This document shows, piece after piece, positions 52,732 to 62,063 of a stretch of 64,000 bases of DNA; the stretch's first letter is position 1; every line of letters starts with the position of its first letter. The notes under the pieces were generated by a model, which was not told the DNA's origin, did no database searches, and saw only the letters and a program-made list of their open reading frames with translations. Where the stretch lies: assembly GCF_016765775.1 (NCBI RefSeq), contig NZ_JAESVN010000005.1, positions 1 through 64,000 on the forward strand. Reading direction: 5' to 3'. Source of the DNA: Szabonella alba (GTDB taxonomy: Bacteria; Pseudomonadota; Alphaproteobacteria; Rhodobacterales; Rhodobacteraceae). Position numbers and translations under genes: made by a program.

Positions 52732-54347
52732 GCCTGCCCCCCGAAGTGCCCCCCGAAATCACCCCCGACCTGCCCGAGATCCCCCCCGAATTGCTGGCCG
52801 CCGAGGCGCTGGCCATGGCCCCGAAACGCGTGGGCCGGACCGGCGGGCGCGATGCGCGCCGCGCCTTGCGGGCCGCACCGCTGGCCGATCATGTCCGCCC
52901 GATCCGTGCGGGGATGGAGGGCGGGCGATACCGCCCCCTGTCCGATGCTGGAATGGCGCAGATCCATGCGGCCGCATTGGACGCGCTGGAACAGATCGGC
53001 CTGTCGCAGGCCCCGCCCTCGGGCGTTGAAATCCTGACACGGGCCGGGGCGGTGCAGGGTGATGACGGGCGTATCCGCTTTCCCCGCGCGCTGGTCGAGG
53101 ACATGCTGGCGGTGGCCGCGCGCGACATCACCCTGCACGGGCGCGAGGCGAAGCACGATCTGCACCTGTCGGGCCAACGGGTGCATTTCGGCACGGCGGG
53201 GGCGGCGGTGCATATCGTCGATCTGGAAACCGATACCTATCGCGACAGCACGGCGCAGGATCTCTACAACGCGGCGCGGATCACGCATCATCTGGACAAT
53301 GTGCATTTCTTCCAGCGCGCGATGGTCTGCCGCGACGTGACCGACAATTACGACATGGACGTGAACACGCTTTACGCCTGCCTTGCAGGGACCACGAAAC
53401 ATGTCGGCACCTCGTTCAGCGAACCGGCCCATGTCGCGGGCTGCATGGACCTGATCCACACCGTCGCAGGGGGTGAGGCTGCCTGGCGCGCGCGCCCCTT
53501 TGTCAGCAATTCCAATTGTTTCGTCGTGCCGCCGATGAAATTCGCCGAGGAAAGCTGCACCACGATGGAAATGCTGGTGCGGGCGGGAATGCCGGTGCTG
53601 CTGTTGTCGGCTGGCCAAGCCGGGGCCACGGCACCCGCCCCCATCGCGCTGGCCATCGTGCAGGCGGTGGCGGAATGTCTGGCGGGGGTCGTCTATGTCA
53701 ATGCGATCCGACCAGGCCATCCGGCGATCTTCGGCACATGGCCCTTCGTGTCCGACCTGCGCACCGGGGCGATGTCGGGCGGATCGGCGGAACAGGCGCT
53801 GCTGACCGCCGGTTGCGCGCAGATGCACCGGTTTTACAACTTGCCGGGCGGTGCTGCGGCCGGCATTTCCGACAGCAAGCTGCCCGACATGCAGGCCGGA
53901 TGGGAACAGGGCATCACCAATGTTCTGGCCGGGCTGTCAGGGCTGAACATGGTTTATGAATCGGTCGGGATGCATGCCTCGCTTCTGGGCTTCTGTCTGG
54001 AAAGCCTTGTGCTGGGCGATGACATTCTGGGGCAGGTGATGCGCTGTGTGCGCGGCATCGACGTCACACCGGATTCCACCTCGATCGAGGCGATGAAAGA
54101 GGTCTGTCTGGGCGGGCCGGGGCATTATCTGGGCTCATCCCAGACGCTGGACCTGATGCAGACGGAATATGTCTATCCCGTCATTGGCAACCGCATGAGC
54201 CCCAAGGAATGGAATGAGGCGGGCAAGCCGAAACTGCTGGACATGGCGATCCGGCGCAAGAACGATATCCTTGCCCGTGCGGGCTGCCAGATCGCACCCG
54301 ATATCGACCGCGCGATCCGGTCGCGGTTCAACATTCATTTCACCTGA
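52728..54347 (+). CDS. MttB-superfamily methyltransferase, non-pyrrolysine
   Basis: 539 residues of the trimethylamine methyltransferase family. Blocks: AALDALEQIGLSQAPPSGVEILTRAGAVQ, HFGTAGAAVHIVDLET, DNYDMDVNTLYACLAGTTKHVGTSF, and GLSGLNMVYESVGMHASLLGFCLESLVLGDDILGQVMRCVRGIDV. The frame has no internal amber codon, so it is a non-Pyl homologue; characterised non-Pyl members demethylate glycine betaine, proline betaine or carnitine with a corrinoid partner. No corrinoid protein is encoded nearby. The N-terminal Pro-rich segment and its about 45 residues are variable. Confidence 0.88.
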   Translation: MSLPPEVPPEITPDLPEIPPELLAAEALAMAPKRVGRTGGRDARRALRAAPLADHVRPIRAGMEGGRYRPLSDAGMAQIHAAALDALEQIGLSQAPPSGVEILTRAGAVQGDDGRIRFPRALVEDMLAVAARDITLHGREAKHDLHLSGQRVHFGTAGAAVHIVDLETDTYRDSTAQDLYNAARITHHLDNVHFFQRAMVCRDVTDNYDMDVNTLYACLAGTTKHVGTSFSEPAHVAGCMDLIHTVAGGEAAWRARPFVSNSNCFVVPPMKFAEESCTTMEMLVRAGMPVLLLSAGQAGATAPAPIALAIVQAVAECLAGVVYVNAIRPGHPAIFGTWPFVSDLRTGAMSGGSAEQALLTAGCAQMHRFYNLPGGAAAGISDSKLPDMQAGWEQGITNVLAGLSGLNMVYESVGMHASLLGFCLESLVLGDDILGQVMRCVRGIDVTPDSTSIEAMKEVCLGGPGHYLGSSQTLDLMQTEYVYPVIGNRMSPKEWNEAGKPKLLDMAIRRKNDILARAGCQIAPDIDRAIRSRFNIHFT

Positions 54348-54356
54348 GGGGCCGCC

Positions 54357-55793
54357 ATGACCATCTCTGACAATCTTTCGCGGTTTTATATCAACGGGGA
54401 ATGGGTCGCACCGCTGGGGGGCGGCAGGCTGGGTGTGGAAAACCCCGCGACCGAGGAGATTGTGGCCGAGGTGGCGCTGGGCACGGTCGAGGATGCCGAC
54501 CGCGCGATTGCCGCCGCCCGGGCGGCCTTTGCCGGGTTCGCGGCCACGCCCGCACCGGAACGGCTGGCCCTTCTGCGCCGCATCCTTGATGCCTATCGTG
54601 ACCGGGCCGAGGATTTCGCGCAGGCCTTCACCACCGAAATGGGTGCGCCGCTGGCCTTCTCGCGTGAGGCGCAGGTCTGGGCCGGGGATGCCCATATCGA
54701 GGCCACCATCGAGGCCGCCGAACGGTTCACATGGGAGGAGATGCGCGGCACGACGCTTGTGATGCGTGAGGCCATCGGGGTGGCGGGGCTGATAACCCCT
54801 TGGAACTGGCCGATGAACCAGATTGCTTGCAAGGTTGCCCCTGCCATCGCAGCAGGCTGCACGATGGTTCTGAAGCCTTCGGAAATTGCGCCGCTGTCAG
54901 GCATCCTTTTTGCCGAGATCATGGCGGCGGCGGGCGTTCCGGCGGGCGTGTTCAACCTTGTGAATGGCACCGGGCCCGAGGTGGGCGCGCGGCTGTCCAG
55001 CCATCCGGATATTGATTTCGTGTCCTTCACCGGATCCACCCGCGCGGGCATCGAGGTTGCGCGCAATGCCGCCCCGACCGTCAAGCGCGTGGCGCAGGAA
55101 CTGGGGGGAAAGTCGCCCAATATCATCCTTGCCAGCGCCGATCTGGAGGCAGCGGTTGCAGGCGGGGTCGAGGGCTGTTTCGGCAATTCCGGGCAAAGCT
55201 GCGATGCCCCCACCCGCATGTTCGTGCCGCGCGCCGTGCATTCGCAGGCGCTGGAGATCGCGCGGGCGGCGGCGGAAGCGATGGTCACCGGCGACCCCTT
55301 GGCCGATGCCACCACCCTTGGCCCGGTCATCAGCCGCACCCAATGGGACAAGATCCAGGCCCTGATCGAGGCGGGGATTGCCGAAGGGGCCACGCTGGTC
55401 ACGGGTGGCACCGGACGGCCCGAGGGGCTGAACCGGGGCTGGTTCGTCAAGCCGACGGTCTTTGGTGATGTGACCCATGATATGACCATCGCGCGCGAGG
55501 AAATATTTGGCCCTGTCCTGTCGATCCTGCCTTATGACAGCGAGGAAGAGGCCATCATACAGGCCAATGACAGCGTTTACGGCCTTGCCGCCTATGTGCA
55601 GGGCGCGCCCGATCATGCCAATGCCGTGGCACGGCGGCTGCGCGCGGGGCAGGTCCAGATCAACTATCCCGACTGGGATCTGCACGCGCCGTTTGGCGGC
55701 TACCGGCAATCGGGCAACGGGCGCGAATATGCCGATTGGGGCATCCATGACTTTACCGAAGTGAAGGCCCTTGTCGGCCATGGCGGGGCCTAG
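54357..55793 (+). CDS. Aldehyde dehydrogenase (NAD(P)+)
   Basis: 478 residues of the ALDH superfamily. Catalytic Cys C282 in FGNSGQSCDAPTRM, general base Glu in QELGGKSPNI, cofactor loop FTGSTRAG, and GLITPWNWPMNQIACKVAPA. E-I-F-G-P in REEIFGPVLS. Substrate is not set by motif; in this operon a choline- or amine-derived aldehyde is likely. Starts ten bases after the MttB-like stop. Confidence 0.95.
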   Translation: MTISDNLSRFYINGEWVAPLGGGRLGVENPATEEIVAEVALGTVEDADRAIAAARAAFAGFAATPAPERLALLRRILDAYRDRAEDFAQAFTTEMGAPLAFSREAQVWAGDAHIEATIEAAERFTWEEMRGTTLVMREAIGVAGLITPWNWPMNQIACKVAPAIAAGCTMVLKPSEIAPLSGILFAEIMAAAGVPAGVFNLVNGTGPEVGARLSSHPDIDFVSFTGSTRAGIEVARNAAPTVKRVAQELGGKSPNIILASADLEAAVAGGVEGCFGNSGQSCDAPTRMFVPRAVHSQALEIARAAAEAMVTGDPLADATTLGPVISRTQWDKIQALIEAGIAEGATLVTGGTGRPEGLNRGWFVKPTVFGDVTHDMTIAREEIFGPVLSILPYDSEEEAIIQANDSVYGLAAYVQGAPDHANAVARRLRAGQVQINYPDWDLHAPFGGYRQSGNGREYADWGIHDFTEVKALVGHGGA

Positions 55794-55796
55794 GCG

Positions 55797-56696
55797 ATGC
55801 GGTACGGCTATATCGGTCTTGGCAATCTGGGCGCGAAATGCGCGGCCTGCCTGCTGCGCAAAGGCTTTGCCGTTACGGTGACCGATCTGGACCGGGCGCT
55901 GGCAGAACCCTTGATCGCGCTGGGCGCGGACTGGGCGGATGATGCCGCCGGGGTCGCGGCGCGGGTCGATCACGTCATCACCTGCCTGCCCTCGCCTGCC
56001 GTCTCGGCCCGGGTGCTGGACCAGATTCTGCCCGCCCTTCGACCCGGCGCGACATGGCTGGAAATGTCCACGCTGGGGCGTGACGATGTGCTGGCGCTGG
56101 GGGCAAGGGCAGAGGCGGCGGGCGTGCGGATGCTGGAACTGCCCGTGACGGGGGGCGTGCATCTGGCGGCGCGCGGTGAGATCACCATGCTGCCCGGCGG
56201 CGATGCCGACGTCGTGGAATTGCACCGCCCGGCGCTAGAGGCGATGGGCAACCGCATCTATCACATGGGGCCGCTCGGCTCAGCCTCGGTCATCAAGGTC
56301 ATCACCAATATGCTGGCCTTCATTCACCTCAAGGCCTGTTCCGAGGCGCTGATGCTGGCCAGACGCGGCGGGCTTGACCTTGGGCAGGCATGGGAGGCGA
56401 TCCGGGCCTCGTCGGGCAATTCCTTCGTGCATGAAACCGAAGGCGCGCTGATCCTCAACGGATCCTATGACATCGCCTTCAACATCGACCTTGCGCTGAA
56501 GGATCTGGGCTTTGCGCTGCAATTCGGGCGCGAATTCGGCGTGCCGCTAGATCTGGCCTCGGCCACTGAACAGACCTATATCGCCGCCCGCGCGGCCTAT
56601 GGCGGTGACGCGCAATCGCCGATGATTGCGAAACTGCTGGAGGATCTGTTAGGCACCGATCTTCGTGCGCCGGGCTTTCCGGCGCGGCTGGAATAG
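55797..56696 (+). CDS. Beta-hydroxyacid dehydrogenase family protein
   Basis: 299 residues, 3-hydroxyisobutyrate dehydrogenase-like. Rossmann YIGLGNLGAKCAACLLRKG, TCLPSPAVSARVL, ELPVTGGVHLAARGEITMLPGG, and catalytic lysine K167 in VIKVITNMLAF. Oxidises a 3-hydroxy acid or a related semialdehyde with NAD(P). Three bases after the aldehyde dehydrogenase. Confidence 0.9.
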   Translation: MRYGYIGLGNLGAKCAACLLRKGFAVTVTDLDRALAEPLIALGADWADDAAGVAARVDHVITCLPSPAVSARVLDQILPALRPGATWLEMSTLGRDDVLALGARAEAAGVRMLELPVTGGVHLAARGEITMLPGGDADVVELHRPALEAMGNRIYHMGPLGSASVIKVITNMLAFIHLKACSEALMLARRGGLDLGQAWEAIRASSGNSFVHETEGALILNGSYDIAFNIDLALKDLGFALQFGREFGVPLDLASATEQTYIAARAAYGGDAQSPMIAKLLEDLLGTDLRAPGFPARLE

Positions 56697-56711
56697 TCTG
56701 ACGCCCCGGAG

Positions 56712-58334
56712 ATGACCGTGACCACCTATGACTATATCATCGTCGGCGCGGGCTCGGCGGGATGCGTGCTGGCCGAACGGCTGAGCGTGAACGGACGCTA
56801 CAGCGTTCTGGTGCTTGAGGCAGGTGGAACGGATCGCCGGTTCTATGTCCATTTGCCTTTGGGCTATGGCAAGCTGTTCTATGATCCGGCGGTCAACTGG
56901 CTTTACCGCGCCGAACCCGATCCCGGCCTTGCCGGAAATGTCGATCACTGGCCGCGCGGGCGCATCCTTGGCGGTTCAAGTTCAATCAATGCGATGGTCT
57001 GGATCCGGGGCCACAGGACCGATTACGACGACTGGCAGGCATCGGCAGGCGGCAACTGGGGCTGGGAGGCCGCGCGCGACGCCTACCGCGCCATCGAGGA
57101 TAATGAGGCAGGCGCGGATGACTTTCGCGGGCAGGGGGGCCCGTTGTTCATTTCCGCCAATCACAGCGATCTGCACCCGCTTTGCGAAACGTTCATCGCC
57201 TCGGCGCAGGCGGCGGGCCTGCCGCGCAATCCCGATTTCAACGGCGCGGAACAGGACGGCGCCGGAATTTACCAGATGACGATCAAGGGCGCGCGCCGCA
57301 ATTCCGCCGCCCGCGCCTTTCTGCGCCCCGCGATGAAGCGCAGGAATGTCACCGTTCTGACCCATGCGCAGGCGACGCGCGTGCTGCTGGAGGGGCGCCG
57401 CGCCACGGGCGTGGAATATCGCCACAAGGGCACGCTGCATCAGGTTCGCGCGGGGCGTGAGGTGATCCTTGCGGGCGGTGCGATCAATTCACCGCAACTG
57501 TTGATGCTGTCGGGGATCGGCCCTGCCGCGCATCTGCGCGCGCAGGGGATCGAGGTTGCGCTGGATGCGCCGCTGGTAGGGCAGAACCTGACCGATCATC
57601 AGGGTATCAACTACACTTGGCGGATGACGGTGCCGACCTATAACGACGCGCTGCGCCCGTGGTGGGGCAAGCTGCGCGCCGGGCTGCAATATGTTCTGGG
57701 CGGGCGCGGGCCGCTGTCCAAGTCGATCAACCATGGCGGCGGGTTCTTCCGCACCTCACCCGACCTGACCCGCCCCAATATGCAGCTGTATTTTCAGGCA
57801 TTTTCAACCCTGCTGCCGCGTGCGGGGGAAAGGCCGATCCTGCGGCCCGATCCGTTTTCGGGCCTGTCCATCGGTCTGTCAAACTGCCGCCCCGGCAGCC
57901 GGGGGGAAATCACGCTGGCCTCGTCTGATCCCTTTGCCGCCCCCCGGATCACGGCCAATGCCTTTTCGACCGAGGACGACGTGGCCGAGATGCTGGCGGC
58001 GGTGAAGATGCTGCGCCATATCGCGGCGCAGGATCCGATTGCGCCGCTGATTGCCGAAGAACTGCGCCCCGGCCCGCAGGTGCAGACGGATGAGGATCTG
58101 ATCGCCGATTTCCGGGCGCGGTCGGGCACAGTTTATCATCCATCCTGCACGGTCAGGATGGGGCAGGATGCGGCGACATCGGTTCTGGACCCCGATCTGC
58201 GGGTCCGGGGCATTGCGGGGCTGCGGGTCTGCGATGCCTCGGCCTTCCCGACGCTGATCGGCGGCAATACCAACGCGCCCGCGATCCTGACCGGCTGGAT
58301 CGGGGCGGCGCGTATTCTGGCGGATGCGGGCTAG
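56712..58334 (+). CDS. GMC oxidoreductase, choline dehydrogenase-like
   Basis: 540 residues. FAD loop IVGAGSAGCVLAERLSVNGRY, PRGRILGGSSSINAMVWIRGH (GMC signature 1), AGGAINSPQLLMLSGIG (signature 2), and the active-site HPSCTVRMG with a C-terminal His/Asn (NTNAP). Similar in length to BetA (about 550). It probably oxidises an alcohol such as choline or a related amine alcohol. The stop codon shares CTA/TAG bases with the opposing glycosyltransferase stop. Confidence 0.92.
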   Translation: MTVTTYDYIIVGAGSAGCVLAERLSVNGRYSVLVLEAGGTDRRFYVHLPLGYGKLFYDPAVNWLYRAEPDPGLAGNVDHWPRGRILGGSSSINAMVWIRGHRTDYDDWQASAGGNWGWEAARDAYRAIEDNEAGADDFRGQGGPLFISANHSDLHPLCETFIASAQAAGLPRNPDFNGAEQDGAGIYQMTIKGARRNSAARAFLRPAMKRRNVTVLTHAQATRVLLEGRRATGVEYRHKGTLHQVRAGREVILAGGAINSPQLLMLSGIGPAAHLRAQGIEVALDAPLVGQNLTDHQGINYTWRMTVPTYNDALRPWWGKLRAGLQYVLGGRGPLSKSINHGGGFFRTSPDLTRPNMQLYFQAFSTLLPRAGERPILRPDPFSGLSIGLSNCRPGSRGEITLASSDPFAAPRITANAFSTEDDVAEMLAAVKMLRHIAAQDPIAPLIAEELRPGPQVQTDEDLIADFRARSGTVYHPSCTVRMGQDAATSVLDPDLRVRGIAGLRVCDASAFPTLIGGNTNAPAILTGWIGAARILADAG

Positions 58335-59242
58335 TCCGCGCTCGTCAATGCGGCAATCTTGGCCCGCAGGCCCAGATCGGCGGTCAGCAGCGCGTCTTCC
58401 GCCGCAAGCCGGGCCAAAAGGTCCGGGCTGACCCGCTGCACGGCGTCATAGAACCCGTCCACCCCCGCAGGCCCTGCCGCCATCAGCCAGTGCTGCAAGA
58501 CCTCGTTGAAGGAATAGGCCCCGCGTTCCAGCCGGAACTGCAGTCGGTCCCTCCAGCGCAGGGGATCTTCGGCATGGAAATGCAAAAGCGCGATTTCCGG
58601 CCCGAAATCCCCGCCCTTCACCCGCTCACCCGCCCGGAATGCGCCATGCAGGCGCGGCTCAAACCGCGAAAGCCCGGTGCGGAAGAAGCATTTTCCGGCC
58701 GAATGGCTCAGCACCCCCTGCGCCAGCAGCGGCGCAAAAGGGCCGAAGACGCGTTCGCGCGCCCCGGCCTTGTCCGCGCCCGACAGCGCGGCACGGAACT
58801 GGCGCGCGGTGAAGATGTCATCGGGCAGGGACGGATCATGCAGCGCCTCCCATGGCGCGATGCGATACATGGGTCGGTCTGCGGGCATCCGCGCCAGCAC
58901 CGTGCCGATATCCTCGGATGCCAGAAGGTATTCATCCACGTCGATATGCCCGACCCAAGGCAGTTTGGTGGATTTGTAGACCGCCTGCATGTTGCGCCCC
59001 TGCCGGTTCTGATGCCGGTCGGGGCGCTTGTTGATAAGCGTCGTCCAGTAATCCATATCGCAGCGCGTGGCTGTTACCCGGTCGATCCCGGCAATTGCGT
59101 CAAAGGCCGGATCATCGGGATCGTCCAGAAAAATCCAGATATGCGCGGCCCCAAGGCCCAGATGATGTGCGATAAAGGCAAGAAGCTGATCCTGCGGCGC
59201 CTTCACCGTGGCGCAAAGCCCCCATGCCTCCCGCGCGGTCAT
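58331..59242 (-). CDS. Glycosyltransferase family 2-like (Glyco_tranf_2_4)
   Basis: 303 residues. A GT-A-like fold with VKAPQDQLLAFIAHHLGLGAAHIWIFLDDPDD, and DxD in WVGHIDVDEYLL. Related proteins occur in surface polysaccharide contexts; no partner cluster is here. It converges with the GMC gene, the stops overlapping by four bases (58331-58334), and its start lies just four bases from the next gene's stop. Confidence 0.85.
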   Translation of the reverse strand: MTAREAWGLCATVKAPQDQLLAFIAHHLGLGAAHIWIFLDDPDDPAFDAIAGIDRVTATRCDMDYWTTLINKRPDRHQNRQGRNMQAVYKSTKLPWVGHIDVDEYLLASEDIGTVLARMPADRPMYRIAPWEALHDPSLPDDIFTARQFRAALSGADKAGARERVFGPFAPLLAQGVLSHSAGKCFFRTGLSRFEPRLHGAFRAGERVKGGDFGPEIALLHFHAEDPLRWRDRLQFRLERGAYSFNEVLQHWLMAAGPAGVDGFYDAVQRVSPDLLARLAAEDALLTADLGLRAKIAALTSAD

Positions 59243-59246
59243 CCGG

Positions 59247-60452
59247 TCACAGCCTGTTCAGAAGGTCGCGAGTCGGCCAGGCATCGGCGGGCAGGCCAAG
59301 GCGTTGCTGTTCCTTCTGCACGGCGGGCCGGGTCATCGCGCCCAGGATACCGTCGACGCTGCCCACATCATGCCCGCGCGCCTGTAATTTCTGTTGCAGC
59401 GCCTTCATGTCCCCCTCGGACAGTTGCGGATCGGGATTGCCTGCGTTGAAGACCGGCGCGCCCTGCAATCTTGTGCCGAAATAGGCGGCCGTCGTGACAT
59501 AGACAAAGCTTTTATTCCATTCGAACAGCACGTTGAAATTTGGATAGACCAGAAAGGCCGGTCCCTTGCGCCCCTCGGGCAGCAGGATGGAGGCAGGCAG
59601 ATTGCCGGCCAGTTTGCCATGGCGCGGCACAACGCCCATCCGGCCCCATTCCGCCGCCGACAGTTGCTTGTCCAGCCCGGTTTTCGACCAGTCCAGATTG
59701 GCCGGAACGGTCACTTCCTGCAACCACGGCTCCCCCTTGCGCCAGCCCAGATCGCGCAGCATCCGCGCGCCTGACAGGATCGCATCGGGGACGGATGTTT
59801 TCAGCGTCACCTTGCCGTCGCCATCGCCATCGACGCCGCGTTCCAGAATATCGCCGGGCAGCATTTGCACCATGCCGATTTCACCCGCCCATGCGCCGGT
59901 CGTGCGTGCGGGGTCCAGCATGCCGCGTTGCCACAACTGCATCGCGGCATGGATCTGCGGCTGAAACAATTCCGGGCGGCGGCAGTCATGACCAAGGGTC
60001 GCCAGCGCATTGACCGTGTTGAAATCGCCCTGCACCGCGCCGTAATCGGTTTCAAACGCCCAGAAGGCCAGCAGGATGCCGGGCGGCACGCCATAATCCC
60101 GCGCCGCCCGGTCGAAAATCGCCTTGTGCCGTTGCGCATTGGCCGCGCCGTTGCTGATGCGTCCCTGACTTATCAGGCGGCGCGAAAAGTCGGTAAAGCT
60201 CATCCGGAACACGCCTTGGGCGCGGTCGGCCCGGATCACGCGCTGATCCTGCTGCACGCCTGCAAAAAAGCGGTCCGCATCGGCCCGGGAAAAGCCACGT
60301 TGCTGCGCCTCGGCCTTGATCGCCTCGATGAAGCCCGGAAAACTGCCGCCGCACGGCGCGGCAAGGGCCGGGGCCGCGATCAGGGACAGGCCCGCCGCAA
60401 CAAGGGGGGCCGCAAACAAGCGTGCGGCGCAGGGGGGGGCAGCAAATCGCAT
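59247..60452 (-). CDS. MltB-like lytic murein transglycosylase (second paralogue)
   Basis: 401 residues. Signal peptide (MRFAAPPCAARLFAAPLVAAGLSLIAAPALA), SLT_2 domain with the catalytic-Glu context LAFWAFETDYGAV and GEIGMVQMLPGDI, and a C-terminal PG_binding_1 domain (about 335-400, GHDVGSVDGILGAMTRPAVQKEQQ). Same architecture as the protein at 28062-29333 but strongly diverged. Start ATG 60452; a longer frame to 60509 is not supported. Confidence 0.9.
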   Translation of the reverse strand: MRFAAPPCAARLFAAPLVAAGLSLIAAPALAAPCGGSFPGFIEAIKAEAQQRGFSRADADRFFAGVQQDQRVIRADRAQGVFRMSFTDFSRRLISQGRISNGAANAQRHKAIFDRAARDYGVPPGILLAFWAFETDYGAVQGDFNTVNALATLGHDCRRPELFQPQIHAAMQLWQRGMLDPARTTGAWAGEIGMVQMLPGDILERGVDGDGDGKVTLKTSVPDAILSGARMLRDLGWRKGEPWLQEVTVPANLDWSKTGLDKQLSAAEWGRMGVVPRHGKLAGNLPASILLPEGRKGPAFLVYPNFNVLFEWNKSFVYVTTAAYFGTRLQGAPVFNAGNPDPQLSEGDMKALQQKLQARGHDVGSVDGILGAMTRPAVQKEQQRLGLPADAWPTRDLLNRL

Positions 60453-60512
60453 CGGTAAACTCCTCAGGTCACTTGCGGGCCAGAGTATCAGCGCAGGACC
60501 GCAGGGCAACCG

Positions 60513-61421
60513 TCAGATCAGCCAGAGCAGGATCACGATCCCGAGCATCAGCCCCCATGTGCGCCACAGTGCCCGCACGCCTGCGTCGATATCGGCCGGG
60601 CCGGGGTCGCGGCGGCCCTCGGGCCAGACCCATGGAAAATCCTGCCATTTTCCGCCATAGCTGCGCGGCCCCGACAGGGCACAGTTCAGCACCCGCGCCA
60701 GCGCCGCTTCGGGCCAGCCCGCATTGGGCGACCGGTGCAGCCTTGCATCGCGCAGGATCGGGGCGGGGTCGGTATGGCCATGCGCCAGCGCGATCAACAG
60801 CGCGGTCAGCCGTGCGGGGATCCAGTTCAGCCCGTCATCCAGCCGCGCCGCCGCCCAGCCGAATTGTTCATGGCGCGGCGTGCGATGGCCGATCATGCTG
60901 TCGGCGGTATTGGTGATCTTGTATATCATCAGGCCCGGCAGGCCCGCGACCAGAAACCAGAAGGCCGGGGCCACTACCCCGTCCGACAGGTTTTCACCGG
61001 CACTTTCAATCGCGGCGCGGGCCACATCGGAGGCCTGCATCGCGCCGGTATCGCGCCCCACGATCTGTGCTACCGCGCGCCGCCCGTCGCCCAGCGACAG
61101 GCGCAGCGCGTCAGCCACCGCCTGGACATGCTGCACAAGCGATCGCTGCGCGATCAGCACCGCCGCCAGCAAAACCTCCAGCAGACCGTAATCCGGCAGC
61201 CATGCGATGATCGCGCCGATCAGCCCTGCCGCCAGCGCCAACCCGGCCATGGCCAGCGTGCCCTTCAGCCGCCGCATGTTGCCCCGGTTCAGCCGCGCAT
61301 CGGCCCAGCCGACCGCGCGCCCCATCAGAACCGCCGGATGCGGCCAGCGATCCCAGATCGCGCGCGGCTCTCCGGTGGCGGCATCCAGCAGCAAGGCCAG
61401 CGCCAGCATGCCCGCACTCAT
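60513..61421 (-). CDS. cobD: Adenosylcobinamide-phosphate synthase CbiB/CobD
   Basis: 302 residues with several membrane helices. Blocks: LALALLLDAATGEPRAIWDRWPHPAVLMGRAVGW, GRDTGAMQASDVARAAIESAGENLSDGVVAPAFWFLVAGLPGLMIYKITNTADSMIGHR, and LDDGLNWIPARLTALLI. It attaches the aminopropanol arm in cobalamin synthesis. ATG 61421 is chosen for the family start. No cobalamin riboswitch was recognised upstream. Confidence 0.93.
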   Translation of the reverse strand: MSAGMLALALLLDAATGEPRAIWDRWPHPAVLMGRAVGWADARLNRGNMRRLKGTLAMAGLALAAGLIGAIIAWLPDYGLLEVLLAAVLIAQRSLVQHVQAVADALRLSLGDGRRAVAQIVGRDTGAMQASDVARAAIESAGENLSDGVVAPAFWFLVAGLPGLMIYKITNTADSMIGHRTPRHEQFGWAAARLDDGLNWIPARLTALLIALAHGHTDPAPILRDARLHRSPNAGWPEAALARVLNCALSGPRSYGGKWQDFPWVWPEGRRDPGPADIDAGVRALWRTWGLMLGIVILLWLI

Positions 61422-61648
61422 GCCTGCGCCTGCTGTGCCATCCGACCGATTCGCGCCTGCTGTCCGTTCATCCGCATCCCCTGTCCGCCATTGCGCCCAG
61501 AAAACCGATTTACCGGGAACTGGCAACGTCCCTCGGGCGTTTGACGCACAACCTTTGGGGGAAAGAGGATGTGAAACCCGCGCTGTCGTCACATTGTCTT
61601 GATTTTAAGAGATAAGGCCGCACACTCTGGACTCAGGGGAGAAGTGAG

Positions 61649-61999
61649 ATGTTGGAATTCCTGTCGAAAGAAGTGGCTGAAGGTCTGGCGCTGGCGCAGC
61701 AACGGGCCGCGCGGCGCAAATCGCGCCTGCGTATCCATGTCGGTGGTGAGATCTATCCGGTCCTGCGGCTGTGGGACGACGGGCTGGCGCTGGACGCGTC
61801 CCAGATCCCGGCGCTGCGGGGGCTGATCGACCTTTATGATGGCGGGCGGCATATTTCCCAATGCCTCATCATCGCGTCCGAGGCCGAGAATGGCGAGTTG
61901 ATCTGCGATTTCAAACGCTCAACCGCCGTGGCCGATCACGCGCCGCGCGATTACTGGCTGGATGAGAACGCCCCTTCGGGCTATCTGCCGCACAACTGA
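61649..61999 (+). CDS. Small conserved protein of unknown function
   Basis: 116 residues, not assigned to a named family by eye. Charged N-terminal helix (SKEVAEGLALAQQRAARRKSR), then alternating strands (RLRIHVGGEIYPVLRLWDDGLALD, ISQCLIIASEAENGELICDFKR), no signal peptide or membrane segment. GGGAGAAG precedes the ATG. The high-GC codon use matches the chromosome, so it is a native gene, likely shared by related Rhodobacteraceae. Confidence 0.75.
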   Translation: MLEFLSKEVAEGLALAQQRAARRKSRLRIHVGGEIYPVLRLWDDGLALDASQIPALRGLIDLYDGGRHISQCLIIASEAENGELICDFKRSTAVADHAPRDYWLDENAPSGYLPHN

Positions 62000-62023
62000 G
62001 GATTGCTGCCCTGACACATGGCC

Positions 62024-62051
62024 GCTGGCGGACCCGATAGGCCCCGCCAGC
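62024..62051. terminator. Hairpin between convergent genes, possible bidirectional terminator
   Basis: 8-bp stem GCTGGCGG / CCGCCAGC with a 12-base loop, midway between convergent stops at 61999 and 62064. It lacks a T tract on either strand, so termination function is only suggested. Confidence 0.35.
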
Positions 62052-62063
62052 AGAAATCAGATG

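Noticed and set aside
52728-54347. Pyrrolysine-containing MttB
   Set aside because: The gene has no in-frame amber codon; it belongs to the non-pyrrolysine branch.
61422-61648. Cobalamin riboswitch upstream of cobD
   Set aside because: No B12-box or the conserved riboswitch core could be found on the minus strand; a covariance-model search would settle it.
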